DNA of 64,000 bases, taken from NCBI RefSeq assembly GCF_051414055.1, contig NZ_JBLKNX010000003.1, forward strand, positions 62,001-126,000, read 5' to 3'. The translations under genes and the position numbers were made by a program. The notes under the pieces were generated by a model, which was not told where the DNA came from, did no database searches, and was given only the letters and a program-made list of their open reading frames with translations. Of this stretch, positions 1 to 8,625 are shown piece after piece. This stretch comes from Halosimplex halobium. GTDB lineage: Archaea > Halobacteriota > Halobacteria > Halobacteriales > Haloarculaceae. How positions within the stretch are numbered: position 1 is the stretch's first letter; every line of letters begins with the position of its first letter.

Positions 1-2
1 TC

Positions 3-746
3 GCCGACGGGGTCGAACGGGCCGGCGCCCTCGGCGTCGACGCCGTCGAGTTCTTCGACTGGGAGGGCGCCGACCTCGACGCCGTCCGCGCCGCCGCGGA
101 CGAACACGGCGTCGAGATCGCCGGGATCCTCGCCGCCGGCGCCGGGTCGAACATCGACGACCGCGACGCGCCCGCGGCGGTCAACCCCTACGACCGCGAG
201 ACCGCGGTGGGCGACATCGAGCGGTCGCTCGACGCCGCCGCCGAGGTCGGCGCCGACTGCCTGATCGTCACAGTCGGTCCCGACCAGGGAGGGTTCGGCC
301 ACGACACCCAGCGGCGGGCGCTCGAACGCGTCCTCGCCGACGCGGCGCCCGCCGCCGAGGACGCCGGCGTCACGGTCGTGATCGAGCCGCTCAACACCGT
401 CGTCGACCATCCCGGCTACTTCCTCGAATCCTCCCGGGAGGCGTTCGACATCACTCGCTCGGTGGGCAGCGACCGGGTGCAGGTCCTCTTCGACGCCTAC
501 CACCAGCAGATCACCGAGGGCGACGTGATCCGTAACCTTCGGGAGAACATCGACCAGGTCGGGCACGTCCACGTCGCCGACAACCCGGGGCGCACCGAGC
601 CGGGGAGCGGCGAGATGGCCTACGGCAACGTCTTCGACGCGCTCGACGAGGCGGGCTACGAGGGCTACGTCGGCATGGAGTTCTTCGCGACCAGCGAGGG
701 GACGAGCCTGGCCGAGGGGATCCGCGGGACGCTGGAGCTGGACTGA
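3..746 (+). CDS. Hydroxypyruvate isomerase-like TIM-barrel sugar isomerase, 5' end missing
   Basis: Sugar isomerase/epimerase of the xylose-isomerase-like TIM-barrel superfamily, most like hydroxypyruvate isomerase. The frame is open from the window edge, so the true start is upstream; 247 codons are visible, close to the ~260 usual for the family, so little is missing. The segment VVIEPLN carries the metal-binding Glu expected on a mid-barrel strand. HVHVADNPGR, and GYVGMEFF near the C terminus, fit the later metal-binding positions and the second catalytic Glu. No signal peptide is visible, so it is probably cytoplasmic. Its stop is 3 nt before the next ATG, so it is probably co-transcribed with the GH95 gene. 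Substrate is not determined by the sequence; a ketose or sugar-acid isomerase acting on released sugars is inferred from the neighbours. Confidence 0.75.
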   Translation, partial: ADGVERAGALGVDAVEFFDWEGADLDAVRAAADEHGVEIAGILAAGAGSNIDDRDAPAAVNPYDRETAVGDIERSLDAAAEVGADCLIVTVGPDQGGFGHDTQRRALERVLADAAPAAEDAGVTVVIEPLNTVVDHPGYFLESSREAFDITRSVGSDRVQVLFDAYHQQITEGDVIRNLRENIDQVGHVHVADNPGRTEPGSGEMAYGNVFDALDEAGYEGYVGMEFFATSEGTSLAEGIRGTLELD

Positions 747-749
747 CCG

Positions 750-3278
750 ATGCCGGGACAGGGATCCGCCCCGGACTTCGACTCGGACTCGAATCCGGAT
801 TCCGACCTGGACTCGAACCCGGACCCGGGATCGGACCACGACGACCGGCTGTGGTACGACGCGCCGGCGGCCGAGTGGGTCGAGGCGCTCCCGGTCGGCA
901 ACGGCCGCCTCGGCGGGATGGTCCACGGGCGCCCGGCGCGCGAGCGCGTGGCGCTCAACGACGACCGGCTGTGGGCCGGTCACCACGCCGACCGGACGCC
1001 TTCGGGGGGGCCCGACGACCTCGACGCCGTGCGCGAGTGCCTGTGGGACGGCGAGTTCGAGCGCGCCCAGCGACTGTGCAACGAGTTCTTCGTCACCGAC
1101 ACCACCGGTGTTCAACCGTACCAGCCGCTGGGCGACCTCCTGCTCGACTGTCCGGGCCACGACGACCCCGCCGAGTACCGGCGGAGTCTGGACCTCCGTG
1201 AGGGGGTCTCGCGGGTCGAATACACCGTCGATGGAACGCGCTTCGAGCGCGAGTGCTTCGCGAGCGCGCCCGACGGCGTGTTCGCGGTTCGGATCGAGGC
1301 CGACGAACCCGGTGCGGTCGACGCGCGGGTCCGGCTGGACCGCGACCGCTCGGCCCGCGCGACGGTCGTCGACGACACCGTCGTCCTCCGGGGACAGGTG
1401 ATCGACCCCCCGGGCGACGACGAGTCGGTCGAACCCGGCGGCTGGGGCCAGAGGTTCGAGGGCCGGGCACGGGTCCACGCCGAGGGCGGCGCCGTCGCGG
1501 CGGCCGCCGACGAGGAGGCGCCGTCGATCGGCGCTGGCGATGGCCGTTCGGAGTCCGACCCGGACGAGGACGACGGGATAGTCGTCGCGGGCGCCGACGC
1601 GGTGACGGTCGTCGTCGCGGCCGCCGTCGCGCCCTCCGACGGGGACCCCCGCGACGAGTGTCGGGAGACGCTCGCCGCGGTCGCGGGCGACGACTACGCC
1701 GCGCTCCGCGAGCGCCACGTCGCCGACCACCGCGAACGGATGGACCGGGTCGACCTCGACCTGGGCGCGCCGGTCGACGCGCCGACCGACGAACGGCTCG
1801 ACCGGGTGCGCGACGGCGAGCGCGACACGCACCTCGCACAGCTGTACTTCCAGTACGGCCGGTATCTCCTGCTCGGGTCCTCGCGACCGGGGACGCTGCC
1901 GGCCAACCTCCAGGGGATCTGGAACGAGGAGCACCACCCGCCGTGGGACTCCGATTTCACCCTGGACGTGAACCTGGAGATGAACTACTGGCACGCCGAG
2001 GTAGCCAACCTCGCCGAGTGCGCCGACCCGCTGGTCGAATACGTCGACGACCTTCGCAAACCCGGCCGCGAGACGGCCAGCGAGCGCTACGGCTGCGAGG
2101 GCTTTTGCGCCCACCTCCACAGCGACCGCTGGCACACGACGAGCCAGACCGCCGACGCCCACTGGGGCCACTGGCCGATGGGCGCCGCCTGGCTCTGTCA
2201 AAATCTCTGGGAGCACTACACCTTCTCCGGCGACCGCGCCGACCTCGAGCGGATCTACCCGGTCCTCCGCGAGGCCGCCGAGTTCCTGCTGGACTACCTG
2301 GTCGAGCATCCCGAGGAGGACTGGCTCGTCACGGCGCCGTCGGCCTCGCCGGAGAACCAGTTCCGGACCGCGGACGGCCAGGAGGCGACCACCTGCGTGA
2401 TGCCGACGATGGATATCCAGCTCACCCGGGACCTGTTCGGCCACTGCATAGAGGCCGCCGACGCGCTCGACCGGGACGCGGAGTTCGCCGCCGAGCTGGC
2501 CGAGGCCCTCGACCGGCTCCCGCCGATGGGAGTCACCGAGCACAGCGGACTGCGGGAGTGGCTCGAAGACTGCGAGGAGGTCAATCCGGGCCACCGCCAC
2601 GTCTCGCACCTCTTCGGCTACTACCCGGCGGACGTGCTGCACGACGGCGATGGTGGGGTTACCACCGACGGCCGTCCGGATGCGGCCGACCTCGCACTCG
2701 ATCCCGAGGAGTTCGACGAGGCGGTCCGGGCGTCGCTGGAGCGGCGGCTCGACCACGGCGGCGGCCACACGGGCTGGTCCTGCGCGTGGACGATCGCGCT
2801 GTTCGCCCGCCTCGGCGACGGCGAGGCCGTCGGCGAGCACGTCCGGAAACTCCTCGCCGACTCGACGTACGACTCGCTGCTGGACGCCCACCCGCCCTTC
2901 CAGATCGACGGCAACTTCGGCGGGACCGCGGGGATCGCGGAGGCGCTCGTCCAGAGCCACGGCGGGACGATCCGCTTGCTCCCCGCGCTCCCCGAGACGT
3001 GGGACGAGGGGTCCGTCTCGGGACTTCGCGCTCGCGGGGGGTTCGAGGTCGACGTGGCCTGGAGCGACGGGACGCTCGACGCGGCCACGGTCCGCGCCGG
3101 GCGCGACGGGACCTGCCGGATCGCGGCGTCCGACCGTATCGAGGCGGTCGAGACCGCCGACGGCGAATCAGTCGAACTCTCCCGAGTGGAAGGGACCGCC
3201 CGCTCGGGGGAGAACGATATCGTCGAGTTCAGCGTGTCGGCCGCCGAGTCGTACGGTCTCGTGGTCGACAGCGGCTGA
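750..3278 (+). CDS. Glycoside hydrolase family 95 (alpha-L-fucosidase/alpha-L-galactosidase type)
   Basis: 842-residue GH95 enzyme. GH95 members are inverting alpha-L-fucosidases or alpha-L-galactosidases acting on plant or algal side chains. Seen in the sequence: the N-terminal family signature VEALPVGNGRLGGMV, the core motif NLEMNYWHAE (the Asn pair that activates water in GH95), SASPEN, HTGWSCAW, and the hallmark HPPFQIDGNFGG near residues 714-725. The length matches the family (750-850). Residues 1-30 are a low-complexity Asp/Ser/Pro-rich extension with no signal peptide, so the enzyme is probably cytoplasmic and works on imported oligosaccharides. It directly follows the isomerase gene (3 nt gap). 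The exact sugar (fucose or galactose) cannot be decided here. Confidence 0.88.
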   Translation: MPGQGSAPDFDSDSNPDSDLDSNPDPGSDHDDRLWYDAPAAEWVEALPVGNGRLGGMVHGRPARERVALNDDRLWAGHHADRTPSGGPDDLDAVRECLWDGEFERAQRLCNEFFVTDTTGVQPYQPLGDLLLDCPGHDDPAEYRRSLDLREGVSRVEYTVDGTRFERECFASAPDGVFAVRIEADEPGAVDARVRLDRDRSARATVVDDTVVLRGQVIDPPGDDESVEPGGWGQRFEGRARVHAEGGAVAAAADEEAPSIGAGDGRSESDPDEDDGIVVAGADAVTVVVAAAVAPSDGDPRDECRETLAAVAGDDYAALRERHVADHRERMDRVDLDLGAPVDAPTDERLDRVRDGERDTHLAQLYFQYGRYLLLGSSRPGTLPANLQGIWNEEHHPPWDSDFTLDVNLEMNYWHAEVANLAECADPLVEYVDDLRKPGRETASERYGCEGFCAHLHSDRWHTTSQTADAHWGHWPMGAAWLCQNLWEHYTFSGDRADLERIYPVLREAAEFLLDYLVEHPEEDWLVTAPSASPENQFRTADGQEATTCVMPTMDIQLTRDLFGHCIEAADALDRDAEFAAELAEALDRLPPMGVTEHSGLREWLEDCEEVNPGHRHVSHLFGYYPADVLHDGDGGVTTDGRPDAADLALDPEEFDEAVRASLERRLDHGGGHTGWSCAWTIALFARLGDGEAVGEHVRKLLADSTYDSLLDAHPPFQIDGNFGGTAGIAEALVQSHGGTIRLLPALPETWDEGSVSGLRARGGFEVDVAWSDGTLDAATVRAGRDGTCRIAASDRIEAVETADGESVELSRVEGTARSGENDIVEFSVSAAESYGLVVDSG

Positions 3279-3394
3279 CGCGGCGGGTCGACGGATAGCG
3301 AACACCGATCCCCCGGGCGCACGCGCCGCTAGGCGACGCGGTTCCGCTCTCCGCGACCCAAGTTCTTAACCGTGGGCGTGAGAACCCTCAGTCG

Positions 3395-4849
3395 ATGGCA
3401 CCAGACGCGACACACGCCGAGCAGCCGATAGACCGGAGTGACCTCGATATCGCCTACATCGGCGGCGGGAGCCGCCAGTGGGCGCCGAACCTCATCCAGG
3501 ACCTGGCCCTCTCGGAGTTCGACGGCCACGTGCGCCTCTACGACACCAACCAGGAGGCCGCCGAGACCAACGCAGAGTTCGGCAACTGGGTCCAGGACGA
3601 CCCCGACGCCACCGCCGAGTGGTCCTACGAAGCCGTCGGCTCGCTGGAGGACGCGCTCGCGGGCGCCGACGCGGTGATCCTCTCGACGCAGTACGACCCC
3701 CGCGAGACGTTCGTCCACGACCTGCGGATCCCCAAAGAGTACGGCATCTACGGGGCGGTCGCCGCCACCATCGGCCCGGGCGGCATCTTCCGGGCGATGC
3801 GCACCATCCCCGTGTTCCGCCGGTTCGCCGCCGCGATCCGCGAACACTGCCCCGACGCCTGGGTGTTCAACTACACCAACCCCGTCCACTTCGTCACCCG
3901 CGCGCTGTACGACGAGTACCCCGATATCAACGCCCTCGGTCTCTGTCACGAGGTGCTGGGCACGCGCTGGCACCTCGCGATGCTCGCCGAGGAGGAACTG
4001 GGCATGGGCGCCGAGCGCGCCGACATCGAGGTCAACGTCAAGGGGATCAACCACTTCACGTGGGTCGACGAGGCCCGCTGCAACGGCGTCGACCTGTGGC
4101 CGCTGCTGGAGGAGCTAAAGGACGGCGAGCGTGGGAGCAAGCGGTTCACCTACGACGACCTGGCCGAGGAGAGCGTCTTCACCGACAACTGGCAGGTCAC
4201 CTGGGAGCTGTTCCGCCGGTTCGGCGTCCTCCCGGCCGCGGGCGACCGCCACCTGATCGAGTACGCCACCTCGTTCATCGCCGACGGGCAGGACTCGCTC
4301 AACCACTGGGGCGTCCGCCGCACCGACGCCGACTACCGCGCGAAACACTGGACGCCCGCCGAGTCCAAGCAGACCACCAACGTCGAGGGCTGGATGGAGG
4401 GCGAACGCGAGTTCGAACTCGAATCGTCAGGCGAGGAGTTCCTCGACATCCTCGAGGGGCTGACCGGCGACGGCCCCTACGTGACCAACGTCAACCTGCC
4501 CAACACGGGGCAGGTGTCGGACATCGAGCAGGGCCCGGTCGTCGAGACGAACGCGGTCGTCCGGGACAACCAGGTCAAGCCGGTCAACGCCGGCGGGTTC
4601 CCGCGGCCCGTCCGCAGCATGGTCCAGGGCCACGTCGACACCATCGAGACGGTCATCGAGGCCGCCCGCACGGGCGACGTGGACATGGCCTTCCAGGGCT
4701 TCTCGGTCGACAACCAGGTCCAGACGCTCACGCCCGACGAGTCACGCGAGCTGTTCGGCGAACTGTTCGCCGCCGAGATCGAGTTCCTCGACGACTGGAA
4801 CGTCGACGACTCCGACGTGCTCGCGAAGGCCGACACGTTCGACGCCTGA
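3395..4849 (+). CDS. NAD- and metal-dependent glycosidase of family GH4
   Basis: 484-residue GH4 enzyme. GH4 hydrolases use bound NAD and a divalent metal in a redox-assisted elimination mechanism. The N terminus has the Rossmann start IAYIGGGSRQW. VFNYTNPV follows, then GLCHEV, whose Cys is a metal ligand. GINHFTW supplies the conserved His. From recollection of the family, the tetrapeptide at the metal-binding Cys helps predict specificity and CHE(V) is linked to alpha-glucosidases, while CHS and CHG go with alpha-galactosidases and alpha-uronidases; this needs checking. No signal peptide is present, so it is cytoplasmic. It lies 116 nt after the GH95 gene on the same strand and could have its own promoter or read through from it. 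Confidence 0.85.
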   Translation: MAPDATHAEQPIDRSDLDIAYIGGGSRQWAPNLIQDLALSEFDGHVRLYDTNQEAAETNAEFGNWVQDDPDATAEWSYEAVGSLEDALAGADAVILSTQYDPRETFVHDLRIPKEYGIYGAVAATIGPGGIFRAMRTIPVFRRFAAAIREHCPDAWVFNYTNPVHFVTRALYDEYPDINALGLCHEVLGTRWHLAMLAEEELGMGAERADIEVNVKGINHFTWVDEARCNGVDLWPLLEELKDGERGSKRFTYDDLAEESVFTDNWQVTWELFRRFGVLPAAGDRHLIEYATSFIADGQDSLNHWGVRRTDADYRAKHWTPAESKQTTNVEGWMEGEREFELESSGEEFLDILEGLTGDGPYVTNVNLPNTGQVSDIEQGPVVETNAVVRDNQVKPVNAGGFPRPVRSMVQGHVDTIETVIEAARTGDVDMAFQGFSVDNQVQTLTPDESRELFGELFAAEIEFLDDWNVDDSDVLAKADTFDA

Positions 4850-4957
4850 GCGGCGCGTCCAGCCGTATCCGACGCTGGACTGTCCCCACGTCCTCCGGGT
4901 CCGACCACGGGTCTTTCATCATCATAGTTGTCCGATCGCCGCGCAGTGTTCTCTATC

Positions 4958-5128
4958 ACAACATGTTGTTCGTTCTGTGGGGTAAATCGTTCTCTATTCG
5001 GGAATTTCGTTCTCCAGTCGAGTGGCCGCTTCGAGTCGTCCGTTCGCCCCACGGCACTGGACGCTCGACCTGTTCCTCCCGGGCGTCCGTCCGTCGCACG
5101 TCGTTCTCCGCTCGCTCCGCCTCGTTCT
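4958..5128. promoter_or_regulatory. Candidate regulator-binding cluster: palindrome plus CGTTCT repeats
   Basis: The perfect palindrome ACAACATGTTGT lies at 4958-4969. The hexamer CGTTCT then recurs at 4971, 4988, 5008, 5102 and 5123, with three of the spacings near 20 bp (about two helical turns). This arrangement upstream of a secreted xylanase suggests protein binding on one DNA face, but no regulator is identified. Confidence 0.35.
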
Positions 5129-5453
5129 CCGTTCGATCCGGTCACCGGCTCTGCGACATTGAACCAGTCGCCCGTTGGTACAATACTGGACAGATGATTG
5201 AAGAACATAATACGTTGAAATAAAATTTAACTCCACCACACCACACGTCGGAAGTGCGAGGGTGGAACTGTGGCACGAGGTGGCAACACACACTCCGGTT
5301 GACCACAGCGGGAAACACTCCGATCGACACAGTCCCGCGGTTTGAGAGCCGTGGCGCATTCCCACTTCGCCTCCGGAACCCGGCCGGCTCTCACGGTCGA
5401 CGGCCCGTGGCGATAGTAGTTAGTTCTAAAACATGTAAACTAGTTATATAGTG

Positions 5454-5485
5454 TTTTAATGTTAGTTATAATTGCTAATGTTTAT
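5454..5485 (+). promoter_or_regulatory. Promoter element shared by both GH11 genes, copy 1
   Basis: A 32-nt AT-rich element that aligns without gaps to the one at 6842-6873 with 25 of 32 identities. It begins TTTTAA, contains the small inverted repeat TTAG...CTAA, and ends in TTTAT, which would serve as the TATA box. It ends 39 nt before the GH11 start codon. Confidence 0.55.
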
Positions 5486-5524
5486 TTACTTCCCGGGTGT
5501 CGGAGCGGGTGCGGCAGTGGTAAC

Positions 5525-6739
5525 ATGGTACGCGATACTGGCGACAGCGGCAGTGGCGAATCGGCATCCGACGGATCGGCGAACTTCGACCGGCGGGCCT
5601 TCATGAAGGCGGCGGGCGCCGCCGCGGCGACAGGGCTCGGCGTGGGCGCGACGGCGAGCCCGGCCGCCGCCGACATCACGTCGAACCAGACGGGCAACGA
5701 CGGCGGATACTTCTACTCGTTCTGGACCAACGCCGAGGGGACGGTGACGATGAACCTCGGGGACGGCGGCAACTACAGCGTCGACTGGTCGGACACGGGT
5801 AACTTCGTCTGCGGCAAGGGCTGGGAGACCGGCGCGGCCCGGACCGTCGACTACACGGCCAACTACAGCCCTTCGGGCAACTCCTACCTGTGTCTGTACG
5901 GGTGGACGACCGACCCCCTCGTCGAGTACTACATCATCGAGAACCACGGCAGCTACCGTCCCGAACACGACTACAAGGGGACCGTCAACACCGACGGCGG
6001 CACGTACGACATCTACGAGTCGCTGCGGGAGAACAAACCCTCTATCGAGGGGGAGGCGACGTTCCCGCAGTACTGGAGCGTCCGACAGAACACCCGGTCG
6101 AGCGGGACGATCACGACGAGCAATCACTTCGACGCCTGGGAGAGCAACGGCATGAACATGGGCAGCCACGACTACCAGATCGTGGCCACCGAGGGCTACC
6201 AGTCCAGCGGCTCCTCCGAGGTCTGGGTCGGCGCTGACGGCGGAGGCGGCGGTGGCGGCGGTGGCGGCGGCGGTTCCGGCGGCGACGACGGCGGGAGCGG
6301 CTCGACCGGCTCGCTCCAGAGCGGTACCTACAGCATCCAGAACGTCAACAGCGGCAAGGCGATGGACGTGACCGGTCAGTCGACCGAGGACGGCGCCAAC
6401 GTCCAGCAGTACAGCTACTGGGGCGGCTCCAACCAGCAGTGGAACGTCACCGACACCGGCAACGGGTACAAGATCGAGAACGTCAACAGCGGCAAGGTAC
6501 TGGACGTGTCCGGCGCCTCGACCGACGACGGGGCCAACGTCCAGCAGTACACCGACTACGGCAACGACAACCAGCGGTTCCACATCCACGACCAGGGCGG
6601 CGGCCAGTACCACATCCAGCCCGTCCACAGCGAGAAGGCCGTCGAGGTCGAGGGCTCGTCGGGCAGCGACGGCGCCAACGTCCAGCAGTACAGCTGGTCC
6701 GGCAACGGCAACCAGCTCTGGACGTTCGAGTCGGTCTGA
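5525..6739 (+). CDS. Secreted GH11 endo-1,4-beta-xylanase with ricin-type lectin domain (CBM13-like)
   Basis: 404 residues, starting at the ATG at 5525, just before a twin-arginine signal (DRRAFMKAA, residues 22-30, followed by an Ala/Gly-rich core). Residues ~51-236 are a GH11 jelly roll. By comparison with known GH11 enzymes the nucleophile is E134 in LVEYYIIE and the acid/base is E223 in VATEGYQSSGSS. A Gly-rich linker follows (~239-260). Residues ~262-404 form a beta-trefoil with three repeats, each holding SGKAMDV-like and NVQQY segments and ending in NQQW, NQRF and NQLW (the QxW signature of ricin-type lectins). It should cut xylan outside the cell and bind polysaccharide through the trefoil. 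No lipobox is visible, so it may be fully released. Confidence 0.92.
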   Translation: MVRDTGDSGSGESASDGSANFDRRAFMKAAGAAAATGLGVGATASPAAADITSNQTGNDGGYFYSFWTNAEGTVTMNLGDGGNYSVDWSDTGNFVCGKGWETGAARTVDYTANYSPSGNSYLCLYGWTTDPLVEYYIIENHGSYRPEHDYKGTVNTDGGTYDIYESLRENKPSIEGEATFPQYWSVRQNTRSSGTITTSNHFDAWESNGMNMGSHDYQIVATEGYQSSGSSEVWVGADGGGGGGGGGGGGSGGDDGGSGSTGSLQSGTYSIQNVNSGKAMDVTGQSTEDGANVQQYSYWGGSNQQWNVTDTGNGYKIENVNSGKVLDVSGASTDDGANVQQYTDYGNDNQRFHIHDQGGGQYHIQPVHSEKAVEVEGSSGSDGANVQQYSWSGNGNQLWTFESV

Positions 6740-6841
6740 GGCCCGCTCTGACCGCCCCGACGGTCGGTTCTCCCCTCCGGCTTCCGTTTCGTCCGCCGCG
6801 CCGAATAGTTACATAGTCTACATCTATCACGCGAACAATCA

Positions 6842-6873
6842 TTTTAACGTTCGTTGTAATCGACAATTTTTAT
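6842..6873 (+). promoter_or_regulatory. Promoter element shared by both GH11 genes, copy 2
   Basis: The second copy of the 32-nt element found at 5454-5485. It starts TTTTAA, holds the inverted repeat TCG-TTGTAAT-CGA, and ends in TTTAT 41 nt before the second GH11 start codon. The conserved spacing to the start supports a promoter/operator role and co-regulation of the two xylanases. Confidence 0.55.
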
Positions 6874-6914
6874 CCCGGCAGGGGGAGAGGGTGTGGACGC
6901 GGTTGTGCAATACG

Positions 6915-8534
6915 ATGGCACACGACACTGGTGGTAACGGCAGTGGTGAATCGACATCGAACGACATCCTGGACATGGACCGGCGCGACTACGTGAAGGC
7001 GGTGGGGGCCGCCGCGGCGACGGGGCTCGGACTCGGGGGGTCGGCGGGAGCGGCCGCCGCCCACGACGAGACGATCACGTCGAACCAGACCGGGACCCAC
7101 GACGGGTACTTCTACTCGTTCTGGACCAACGCCGAGGGGACGGTGACGATGACGCTCGGGACGGCGGGCAACTACGAACTGGAGTGGAACGACACGAACA
7201 GCACGGTCTGTGGCCTGGGCTGGGAGACCGGGGCACGCCGGAACGTCGAGTACGACGCGACGTTCGATCCGGGTAGCAACGGCTACCTGTGCCTGTACGG
7301 GTGGACGACCGACCCGCTCGTGGAGTACTACATCATCGAGGACCACGGCCCCTACCAGCCGGGGGACTCGTTCCAGGGCACGGTCGACACCGACGGCGGG
7401 ACCTACGACATCTACACCTCCCAGCGGACCAACGCCCCCTCGATCGAGGGGACGGCGACGTTCCCGCAGTACTGGAGCATCCGCCAGTCGGGACGGACCA
7501 GCGGGACCATCACGACCGGCAACCACTTCGACGCGTGGGCCGACAACGGCATGGACATGGGCAGCCACGACTACCAGATCATGGCCACGGAGGCCTACCA
7601 GTCCACGGGCAGTTCCGACGTCTACGTCGGCACCGCCGGCGGGGGCGACGGTGGCGGCGACGACGGGGGGTCCGGTGACGACGGGTCCGGCGGCGACGGC
7701 GGCAGCGGGACCCAGCAGCCGTACAGCGGGACGCCACACGCGATCCCCGGCCGGATCCAGGCCGAGGAGTACGACGAGGGGGGCCCGGGGGTCGCCTACA
7801 GCGACAACACGTCGGAGAACGAGGGCGGCGCGTTCCGCACCGACGAGGGGGTCGACATCTCCTCGAACTCGGCCGGCTCGGGCTACTCGATCGGCTACAT
7901 CGAGTCCGGCGAGTGGGTCGAGTACACCGTCGACGTCGAGCAGGCCGGCGACTACACGATGGACGCGCTCGTCGCCTCGGACTCCGGCGGCGGCGCGTTC
8001 CACGTCGAGGTCGACGGACAGGACGTCTCCGGGACCGTCAGCTTCGGCGCCACCGGCGGCTGGGACTCCTGGGAGACCGTCTCGACCTCCGGCGTCTCGC
8101 TCGACGCCGGCGAGCAGGTCCTCCGCGTCTCGATGGACGAGTCGTGGTGGGACCTGAACTACCTCGACTTCTCGCTCGACGGCTCCGGCGGCGGTGGCGA
8201 CGACGGCGACGGTGGCGACGACGGCGACGGTGGCGACGACGGCGGCGACAGCGGCGGTGACGGCGGCGGAACGAGCGGCGACCTCGTCGCGGAGATCGAC
8301 CCGAGCACCACCTCGGCGTCGGTCGGCGACCGCGTCAGCTTCCGCGTGACCGACACCACCGACTCGGGCAACTGGATCGACTCGCTGTCGTGGAGCCTGG
8401 GCAACGGCGAGACCGGCTCCGGCTGGTACGCCGACACCACCTACGACTCGGCGGGCTCCTACACCGTCGAACTCGACGCGACCAACAACGAGGGGACGAC
8501 CACGACCGACACCGTCACGGTCGACGTGTCGTAA
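6915..8534 (+). CDS. Secreted GH11 endo-1,4-beta-xylanase with CBM6 and PKD domains
   Basis: 539 residues from the ATG at 6915. Residues 22-50 are a twin-arginine signal (MDRRDYVKAV plus an Ala/Gly core). GH11 spans ~54-240, with nucleophile E137 (LVEYYIIE) and acid/base E226 (MATEAYQS). A Gly/Asp linker leads to a CBM6 at ~273-405 (IPGRIQAEEYDEG at its start, ESGEWVEYTVDV and WWDLNYLDFSL later). A second Gly/Asp linker leads to a PKD-type beta-sandwich (~455-539, WSLGNGE and GSYTVELDATN). The catalytic domain closely matches the upstream GH11 while the accessory domains differ, so this is a duplicated catalytic module with swapped binding domains. It acts outside the cell on xylan. Confidence 0.92.
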   Translation: MAHDTGGNGSGESTSNDILDMDRRDYVKAVGAAAATGLGLGGSAGAAAAHDETITSNQTGTHDGYFYSFWTNAEGTVTMTLGTAGNYELEWNDTNSTVCGLGWETGARRNVEYDATFDPGSNGYLCLYGWTTDPLVEYYIIEDHGPYQPGDSFQGTVDTDGGTYDIYTSQRTNAPSIEGTATFPQYWSIRQSGRTSGTITTGNHFDAWADNGMDMGSHDYQIMATEAYQSTGSSDVYVGTAGGGDGGGDDGGSGDDGSGGDGGSGTQQPYSGTPHAIPGRIQAEEYDEGGPGVAYSDNTSENEGGAFRTDEGVDISSNSAGSGYSIGYIESGEWVEYTVDVEQAGDYTMDALVASDSGGGAFHVEVDGQDVSGTVSFGATGGWDSWETVSTSGVSLDAGEQVLRVSMDESWWDLNYLDFSLDGSGGGGDDGDGGDDGDGGDDGGDSGGDGGGTSGDLVAEIDPSTTSASVGDRVSFRVTDTTDSGNWIDSLSWSLGNGETGSGWYADTTYDSAGSYTVELDATNNEGTTTTDTVTVDVS

Positions 8535-8625
8535 TCGGTCGCCCGGACCGCATCGACCGACCCTCCCGGGTCGAACCGCGCTCTGTGCCCTTTCTCCCGA
8601 GGCGGACCGGCAGCCGGGAGGCCGC

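Larger units (their letters stand above)
4850..5524. other. 675-bp intergenic region with repeats and promoter, no gene seen
   Basis: No open frame here has haloarchaeal (acidic) composition. The left half holds a perfect 12-bp palindrome and five CGTTCT repeats (listed separately). The stretch 5160-5245 is AT-rich, and the right end (5430-5490) is the AT-rich promoter region of the first GH11 gene. Confidence 0.6.
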
